From NCBI GenBank assembly GCA_021779275.1, contig JAJYAX010000082.1, forward strand, positions 1 to 6,997: a stretch of DNA of 6,997 nucleotides, written 5' to 3'. How positions within the stretch are numbered: the first letter of the stretch is position 1; each line of letters begins with the position of its first letter. A program made the translations under genes and the position numbers. This DNA is from Deltaproteobacteria bacterium (GTDB lineage: Bacteria; Desulfobacterota; Desulfobulbia; Desulfobulbales; Desulfocapsaceae). Below, piece after piece: positions 1-5,891 of this stretch. The notes beneath the pieces were generated by a model. That model saw only the letters and a program-made list of their open reading frames with translations, was not told the origin of the DNA and did not search any database.

Positions 1-1
1 C

Positions 2-1291
2 GGGCGTGAACCCCATGTCCACCCCTCCAACAATGTTAGCCCTGCCGCTCTCGGCGCTCTTGAGGCAACGGACCGGGAGCCGCTGGATATTGAAGGGGTA
101 AAGAGCGGGATCGCCCTTGATCCCTCTTGGGCCGATTCCTGTCTTACCTGCGGAACCTGCGCCGGCGCCTGCCCCATCTCCGGCGTCGACGGGCTTGACC
201 CGCGCAAGATCGTGCGCATGGCGGCCCTCGGCCTGGATGATGAACTGGTGGACTCAAGCTGGCCCTGGAAATGCACCATGTGCGGCAAGTGCGAAGAGGC
301 CTGCCCCGCCGGCATCCAGATTATCGCGCTGATGCGGAAAATCCGCGGTCTTCGGAGGCGCTCGGAGGTTCCCGGCCCCATCCATAAGGGGGTTGCCATG
401 TGTCTTGAGCGCGGCAATAATCTGGGTATTCCCAAGAATGACTTTGTCTTTCTCTGTGAGGAGCTTGGCGAGGAGCTGGCGGCTGATTCCTGTCCGGGTT
501 TTAAGACCCCCATGGATGTCCATGGAGCGCGGGTCCTGGTCACGGTAAACTCCAAGGAGCCCTTCGGGGAGCCGGACGATATGAAATGGTGGTGGAAAAT
601 CTTCTATGCCGCCAAGGAATCCTGGACCATTTCCTCGGAGAACTGGGAGGGTGTCAACTGGGGCCTTTTTTCCGGCGACGACGAATCCATGCGCACCATT
701 GTCGGCAGGATAGTCGACAACATGCGGAGGCTGAACTGCAAGGTTCTCCTCCTCCCCGAGTGAGGACATGCCTATTTCGCAACCCGGTCCGGGTTGAACA
801 AGTGGTACCCCGAAGCACTCAAGGAATTCAAGATTGTCTCCGTCTTTGACCTTCTCCTGGAATACATCCGGGAAGGCAGGATTCAGCTGGACAAGTCGGT
901 GCACTCCATGGCCGTCACCTATCATGATCCGTGCAATTACGGAAGAAAATCGCTCAAGGCCTTCGGCAAGGCCTATTTCGAGGAAGGACGGGAAATTACC
1001 CGGGCCTGCTGTGATGATTTTCACGAAATGAACCCCAATCGCAACAGCGCCTACTGTTGCGGCGCCGGCGGCGGAGCCTGGGCCATGCCCTATTCTGAAG
1101 AAAGGGTCTTCTACGGGCGGATCAAGGCCAGGCAGATAAATGAATCCAAGGCGAAACTGGTTGTCGCCCCCTGTCATAACTGCCGCGATCAGCTCATGAA
1201 ATCCCTGAACAAGGAATATGACCTGAACGTTGAAGTAAAATACATCTGGGAGCTTGTTGCCGATTCGCTGATTCTGCAGGACAAACAATAG
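2..1291 (+). CDS. HdrD/DsrK-like iron-sulfur oxidoreductase, selenocysteine-containing, 5' partial
   Basis: The frame is open from the window edge and has no ATG, GTG or TTG before the first iron-sulfur motif, so the true start lies upstream. It reads through TGA 761-763 to TAG 1289-1291, giving at least 429 residues. Seen, in partial numbering: two [4Fe-4S] motifs of ferredoxin/HdrC type (C47, C50, C53, C57-P; then CTMCGKCEEACP), and a C-terminal CCG domain with HDPC, a 40-residue spacer, CCGAGGG, a 37-residue spacer and CHNC. The TGA is residue 254 in PE-U-GHAY; relatives of the HdrD, DsrK and HmcF group commonly carry ECGHA there. The protein thus joins HdrC-like and HdrB-like parts in one chain. 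By family it passes electrons to a CCG-bound cluster where disulfides are reduced or thiols oxidised. Lying before hdrA and mvhDGA, it is probably the high-potential end of the bifurcating complex. No transmembrane segment is visible in the part seen, so a cytoplasmic location is likely. The substrate is unknown. Confidence 0.87.
764..800 (+). promoter_or_regulatory. bacterial SECIS element for the HdrD-like Sec codon
   Basis: Behind TGA 761-763 a perfect 7-bp hairpin forms: 780-786 (CAACCCG) pairs with 790-796 (CGGGTTG), leaving loop GTC at 787-789. If the closing G-C pair opens, the loop is GGTCC. The stem begins 16 nt and the small loop 23 nt after the UGA. This spacing and the GGUC-type loop match the known bacterial SECIS of E. 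coli fdhF, which binds SelB. The hairpin is inside the coding frame, as expected in bacteria. Confidence 0.82.
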
Positions 1292-1404
1292 ATAACGAAT
1301 CAGGTAAAACGCAGTGTATCGAAACAAGGCGTGATCCCGAAAGAAAAATATTCCCTGCTGCAGAGCCAGGATATTGACATAAAAAGAGAGAGGAGACACC
1401 AATC

Positions 1405-4400
1405 ATGCTGGACACAAAAAAAGTTGGGTCGGTAATGATCGTGGGAGGCGGGGTCACGGGGATGCAGGCGGCCCTTGATCTCGCTGATTCAGGGTATTAT
1501 GTGTATCTGGTCGAAAAGACCGGGGCTATCGGCGGGGCCATGGCGCAACTGGATAAGACCTTCCCCACCAACGACTGCTCGATGTGAATCATCGCGCCAA
1601 AGTTGGTTGAGTGCGGTCGGCACTTAAATATCAAGTTGATGACGCTCAGCGAGGTTACCAAGATCGATGGCATCGCGGGCGACTTTCTGGTTACGGTTAA
1701 AGAATCACCACGTTATGTGGATATGGACAAGTGTATCGCCTGCGGCGCCTGCAGCGAGAAGTGTCCCAAAAAGGTGGCCGGCGAATACGATGCCGCCACC
1801 GGCAAACGCAAGGCAATCTACGTCAAATACGCCCAGGCGGTGCCCCTCAAGTATCAGATCGACCCCAATTCCTGTATTCGTCTGCAGAAGCCCGGTGCCT
1901 GCGGTTTCTGCGAAAAGGTCTGTGATGCCGGGGCGATAAATTTTAATGATACGGAAAAGATACACCGGATCAATGTCGGGGCCGTGGTGCTCGCTCCGGG
2001 TTTTGAGGCCTTTGATCCGACGGATGCCGGGGTCTGGGGTTATGGCGTGCACAAGAATGTCATAACCTCCCTGCAACTGGAGCGCTACCTCTCCGCCTCG
2101 GGGCCAACCGAGGGACACCTGATCCGTCCTTCCGACGGCAAACCGGTCAACAAGATAGCCTTCCTGCAGTGTGTCGGCTCCAGGGACGAGAATCTCTGCG
2201 GCAACGGCTACTGTTCCTCGGTCTGCTGTATGTATGCGATCAAGGAGGCGGTCATTGCCAAGGATCATGTCCCTGACCTGGAGGCGACCATTTTCTACAT
2301 GGATATGCGCACCCATGGCAAGGAGTTCGATCTCTATCTTGAGCGCGCCAAGCAGGACGCCGGGGTGCAGTTTGTTAGATGCCGCATAGGCGGGGTTGAG
2401 ACCGACGGCGACAGCGATGACCTGCGTCTCCGGTATGTCAATGAGCAGGGCCGCCAGGTGGAAAACTTTTTTGATCTGGTGGTGCTCTCCGTCGGTCTGC
2501 AGACCCCCAAACACGTCCTGGAACTGGCCCGGGTAGCCGACATCAAACTGACCGGCGATAATTTTGCCGCCACCCCCGACTTTGCCCCGGTGCAGACCTC
2601 GCGACAGGGTATCTTCACCTGCGGCGCCTTTGCCGGACCCAAGGATATCCCCCAATCGGTGGTTGAGGGTTCAGCGGCGGCGGCGGCAGTATCGGATCTG
2701 CTGGCCCCGGCCCGGCATGAGTTGACCAGCGTGGCCAGTTTTCCCGAGGAAAAGGACATCGCGGGCGAAGAGCCGCGCATCGGCGTCTTTATCTGCCACT
2801 GCGGCTCGAACATAGCCGGAGTCATCGACGTCAAGGCCGTGGAGGAATATGCCGCCACCCTCCCCCATGTGGCCTATGTGGAGCGCAATCTCTTTTCCTG
2901 TTCCCAGGACACCCAGGAGATGATCAGCAAACGCATCCGGGAGCACAATCTGAACCGGATTGTCGTTGCCGCCTGTACCCCCCGAACCCATGAACCGCTG
3001 TTCCGGGAGACCCTGAAGGCCGCCGGTCTCAATGAGTATCTGGTGGAGATGGCCAACATCAGGAACCACAATTCCTGGGTGCATGGCAAGACCCCGAAGA
3101 GGGCCACAACCAAGGCCAAGGACCTTGTCCGTATGGCCGCAGCCAAGGTCGCCCTGGCTGATTCCCTGAGGCCCATCTCGGTTCCCATCGTCCAGAAAGC
3201 ACTGGTGATTGGCGGCGGGGTCTCGGGCCTGACCGCCGCCCTCAACCTGGCCAGACAGGGGTTTGATGTGCATCTGGTGGAAAAGACCGATACCCTGGGC
3301 GGAAATGCGCTGCACCTGAAACAGACCTGGTCCGGGGAGCATATACCGACCCAGGTGGCCGGTCTGATTGACGATGTCCTCGCCAATGACCGGATAATCA
3401 TCCACAGGGAATATACGGTCAGCCATGTGGATGGATTTGTCGGCAACTTCCGCACGACTATTATCGACAGGGAAGGGACAAAAAAAGTCATTGAACATGG
3501 CGCGGGCGTGGTGGCCATCGGCGGGGAGGCCTCTGTCCCGACAGAATATAAATATGACGCCATCACCAGGGTGGTCACTGCAATGCAGTTCGACAAGCTG
3601 TTTGAACTGAAGGAAAAACATGTTCAGCAGGCCAGACGCTTTGTCTTTATCCAATGCGTGGGGTCACGGGAAGGCGAGCATATGTACTGCTCCAAGGTCT
3701 GCTGCACCCATTCCGTCCAGTCGGCCCTGGCCCTGATAAATGAGGACCCGGCGCGCAAGGTCTATATCCTCTACCGTGACATGCGGACCTACGGCCAGCG
3801 GGAGGCCCTCTTCGCCAAGGCACGGAAACAGGGCGTTATCTTTATCAACTACGAGCTGCACGGCAAGCCCAGGGTTGTGGAGAATGGCCCGGACATTGAT
3901 GTTGAGGTCTGGGATCATGTTCTGCACCGGCCGCTCAGGATCAAGGCGGACATGGTCGTCCTGGCCACGGCCATCCGGCCCCGGGAGGATGCCGCCGACC
4001 TCGGCAAGCTCTACAAGGTGCCGGTGGATGGGCACGGCTTCTTTCAGGAAGCCCATGCCAAACTGCGCCCCGTTGATTTCTCCACCGACGGCATGTTTGT
4101 CGCCGGTCTGGCCCATTATCCGAAACCCGTTGAGGAGTCGGTCGCCCAGGCTCTGGCAGCCTCGGCAAGGGCTGCGACCCTGCTCTCCAAGACCAGGGTC
4201 TCGCTGGATGCGGTGAAGGCGGCGGTCGACGAGGACGCCTGTGACGGCTGCGCCCTTTGTATTGATGTCTGTCCGTATAATGCCATCAGTCTGGTGGAGA
4301 AAAAGGCGGCGGACGGTGGTGTCGTGGGTAAGCTGATCAGTGTCAACAAGGCGCAATGCAAGGGCTGCGGCCTCTGCCAGGGGACCTGTCCGAAAAGAGG

Positions 4401-4467
4401 GGTCATCGTCTCCGGCTTTACCATGCAGCAGATCAGCGCCCAGATCAGCGCGGCCCTGGCGGTTTGA
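1405..4467 (+). CDS. hdrA: HdrA, selenocysteine-containing, double-length electron-bifurcating flavoprotein
   Basis: The ATG at 1405 follows AGGAG (1391-1395), and an in-frame TGA at 1375-1377 rules out an earlier start. Reading TGA 1585-1587 as Sec61 gives 1020 residues, against roughly 650 in methanogen HdrA. Domains seen: FAD-binding GGGVTG 14-19; NDCSMU-IIAPK at 56-66; ferredoxin-type cysteines C110/113/116/120 and C157/166/169/173; QCVGSR with CSSVCC at 256-275; an HdrA N-terminal-like domain starting [11 protein letters not shown] near 458; a second GGGVSG at 603-608; a second QCVGSR/CSKVCC at 751-767; and two C-terminal [4Fe-4S] motifs, C946/949/952/956 and C985/988/991/995. In the family, the FAD of HdrA bifurcates electrons from hydrogenase to ferredoxin and to the Hdr disulfide site. 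The layout is a tandem of two HdrA-like halves; the second FAD half lacks the Sec/Cys loop and the inserted ferredoxin domain. The closing TGA (4465-4467) is a genuine stop: no SECIS follows and the frame ends again 18 nt later. It lies 113 nt after the HdrD-like gene and 44 nt before mvhD. Confidence 0.95.
1588..1630 (+). promoter_or_regulatory. bacterial SECIS element for HdrA Sec61
   Basis: Behind TGA 1585-1587, bases 1607-1614 (TTGAGTGC) pair with 1620-1627 (GCACTTAA) as 8 bp including one G-U, around loop GGTCG (1615-1619). The loop starts 27 nt after the UGA. The GGUC start of the loop is the same as at the HdrD-like hairpin and fits the bacterial SECIS rule of a G in the first two loop positions. 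The hairpin also encodes the conserved VECGRH segment of HdrA, so the RNA structure and protein sequence are both constrained here. Confidence 0.78.
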
Positions 4468-4470
4468 TTG

Positions 4471-4479
4471 TGGTATAAT
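4471..4479 (+). promoter_or_regulatory. possible extended -10 promoter element before mvhD
   Basis: The short gap after hdrA holds TGGTATAAT, an exact match to the sigma-70 extended -10 pattern TGnTATAAT, 33 nt before the mvhD start. No -35-like hexamer is seen at the right distance (4451-4456 is CGGCCC). It could allow mvhDGA to be transcribed apart from hdrA. The gap is AT-rich compared with the genes, so a chance match is quite possible. Confidence 0.25.
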
Positions 4480-4511
4480 CATGAGTGATAAAAATATAAG
4501 GAGTAGATCAC

Positions 4512-4937
4512 ATGAGTTTGAGCTTTGAGCCTAAAATTATTGCCTTCTGCTGCAACTGGTGCTCATACGCCGCAGCCGACCTCGCGGGTACCGCCAGGTT
4601 GCAATACCCGCCGAATGTGCGCATTATCAGGGTGATGTGCTCGGGGATGGTCCATCCGGAATTCATCATGGATGCGCTGTCCCAGGGCGCGGACGGTGTC
4701 ATGGTGCTTGGCTGACACCTGGGCGAATGTCATTACCTGGATGGTAATTATAAAGCAATGAACCGCTCCAATATGATAATTGAACTCTTGGGGGATTTTG
4801 GGTATGAGCCGGAACGATTCAGCCTGAACTGGGTATCCTCGGCGGAACCGGACAAATTTGTCGCAGCGGTCACCGAGATGACTGCCCGGATCAAGAAACT
4901 GGGTCCGGTAAACAGTCAGGATGCCCCTGTGGCATAA
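4512..4937 (+). CDS. mvhD: MvhD, hydrogenase delta subunit linking to HdrA, selenocysteine-containing
   Basis: The ATG at 4512 follows AAGGAG (4498-4503). Reading TGA 4713-4715 as Sec gives 141 residues ending at TAA 4935-4937, the usual size for the family. Seen: the MvhD signature [15 protein letters not shown] with C13, C14 and C17; C43 in MCSGMV; and VLG-U68-HLGEC73-HY, where family members have GCHxGxCHY. In methanogens MvhD is a small [2Fe-2S] protein that carries electrons from the MvhAG hydrogenase to HdrA, and Sec versions (VhuD) are known. Its position between hdrA and mvhG fits that bridging role in the cytoplasm. The residues after the UGA ([10 protein letters not shown], then [13 protein letters not shown]) are ordinary family sequence, so the TGA is not the end of the gene. 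Sec here should change the redox behaviour or stability of the site it belongs to; whether it is a cluster ligand cannot be told from sequence. Confidence 0.94.
4716..4755 (+). promoter_or_regulatory. bacterial SECIS element for MvhD Sec68
   Basis: Behind TGA 4713-4715, bases 4732-4737 (ATTACC) pair perfectly with 4743-4748 (GGTAAT) around loop TGGAT (4738-4742), whose second base is G. Beyond a C/T mismatch the stem can extend with 4728-4730 against 4750-4752 (two Watson-Crick pairs and a G-U). The loop starts 22 nt after the UGA. Spacing and loop fit the bacterial SECIS model, but the loop differs from the GGUC type of the two upstream elements and the stem is AT-richer. Confidence 0.68.
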
Positions 4938-4948
4938 AGGAGGAAAAG

Positions 4949-5890
4949 ATGGGTGTAACTACTGCGTTGGAATGGCTGGGATCATGTTCGGGATGCGAGA
5001 TTGCCATCCTGAATATCGGCGAGGCCCTTGTTCCAATAATAACGGAGGCCCTGGAAATCGTCCACGCCCCGGTGTTGATGGACCATAAATACTTCGGTCA
5101 ATGCGGAGAGGGGGTGACGCTGACGATCCCCGAGGCCGTGGTCGGCATCGTGACCGGCGGGGTAAGCAACCATGAGCATCTGGAAGTGCTTGAGGAGATG
5201 CGCAAGAAATGCACGGTCCTGGTCGCACTCGGCACCTGCGCCACCCACGGCGGGATCCCGGCCCTGATGAACGGCCAGGATCGCCAGAAGAGCTGGGAGG
5301 GCATCTATTCGACCTTCACCACCGACCCGGGGGCGAAGATTCCCACCGTCGAGGTGCCTGCGCCGCTGGACCGGGTCTATGCCTGCGATGAAAAGGTCAA
5401 GATCGATCTGCAACTGCCCGGCTGTCCGCCAAATCCGGACCTGATTGCCGAGGTGATCGTCTCCCTGATCGAAGGCCGCCCTCCGGTCCTGCCGGGCAAG
5501 AGCGTCTGCGATACCTGCCCGACCAGACGGGAAGGCAAGGGGGATGTGGCCAAGGTCAAACGGTTTATCACCAATGCCCAATTCGACCCGGGCGCTCCCA
5601 TCGACGAGATGCGCTGCCTGCTTGAGCAGGGCTATCTGTGCATGGGACCAGTCACCGCAGCCGGTTGCGCCAAGCGCGGGGCGCCAAGCTGTATCAGCGC
5701 CCGCGTCCCCTGCCGGGGATGTTTCGGGCCGGTCCGCAAGGACGGCAACCAGTTGCTCGATATGATGAACGCCCTCGCAAGTAACGGCATTGACTATACA
5801 TCAGTTGTTGATCGCCGCTCACTCTTGCGATTTTCAGGGGCGCATGGAAAACTTCGACCGGTGAAAAAACCGGCCGTCAAGGAGGATTAA
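4949..5890 (+). CDS. mvhG: MvhG, group 3 [NiFe]-hydrogenase small subunit
   Basis: The ATG at 4949 follows a strong AAAGGAGG (4936-4943), 11 nt behind the mvhD stop; the product has 313 residues and ends at TAA 5888-5890. Seen: WLGSCSGCE near the start (C13, C16), GTCATHGG (C97) and LPGCPPNPD (C159), which together ligate the proximal [4Fe-4S] cluster of hydrogenase small subunits. Further cysteines for two more clusters are C187, C190, C223, C231, C240, C248, C255 and C258. There is no twin-arginine signal at the N-terminus, in line with a cytoplasmic group 3 enzyme rather than a periplasmic uptake hydrogenase. It carries electrons from the NiFe site in MvhA towards MvhD. All cysteine positions use TGC or TGT, so unlike the three preceding genes there is no Sec. 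The gene lies 1 nt before mvhA and is surely co-transcribed with it. Confidence 0.95.
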   Translation: MGVTTALEWLGSCSGCEIAILNIGEALVPIITEALEIVHAPVLMDHKYFGQCGEGVTLTIPEAVVGIVTGGVSNHEHLEVLEEMRKKCTVLVALGTCATHGGIPALMNGQDRQKSWEGIYSTFTTDPGAKIPTVEVPAPLDRVYACDEKVKIDLQLPGCPPNPDLIAEVIVSLIEGRPPVLPGKSVCDTCPTRREGKGDVAKVKRFITNAQFDPGAPIDEMRCLLEQGYLCMGPVTAAGCAKRGAPSCISARVPCRGCFGPVRKDGNQLLDMMNALASNGIDYTSVVDRRSLLRFSGAHGKLRPVKKPAVKED

Positions 5891-5891
5891 A

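Noticed and set aside
761..763. Pseudogene or true stop at each in-frame TGA (also 1585-1587 and 4713-4715)
   Set aside because: Frame and family similarity continue without a break, the residue sits at a conserved Cys, and a SECIS-like hairpin follows each. No other disabling change is seen in these genes.
1374..1379. TTGACA-like -35 box before hdrA
   Set aside because: No acceptable -10 follows at 16-18 nt; that place overlaps the hdrA start region.
254..1402. Long open frame on the - strand (382 codons) opposite the HdrD-like gene, with similar long - strand frames at 1705-2655, 2671-3654 and 3664-4482
   Set aside because: Their translations show no recognisable domain, while the + strand at the same places encodes clear iron-sulfur and FAD motifs. 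They are shadows of high-GC coding sequence.
4465..4467. UGA reassigned as a normal amino acid throughout the genome
   Set aside because: hdrA ends with TGA at its natural C-terminus with no hairpin behind it, and tryptophans are encoded by TGG. UGA as a stop plus context-dependent Sec explains all cases.
4481..4528. A 15-codon frame starting ATG just after hdrA and overlapping the mvhD start (possible leader peptide)
   Set aside because: There is no clear ribosome binding site at the right distance, no recognisable peptide, and the mvhD AAGGAG lies inside it. Chance is sufficient.
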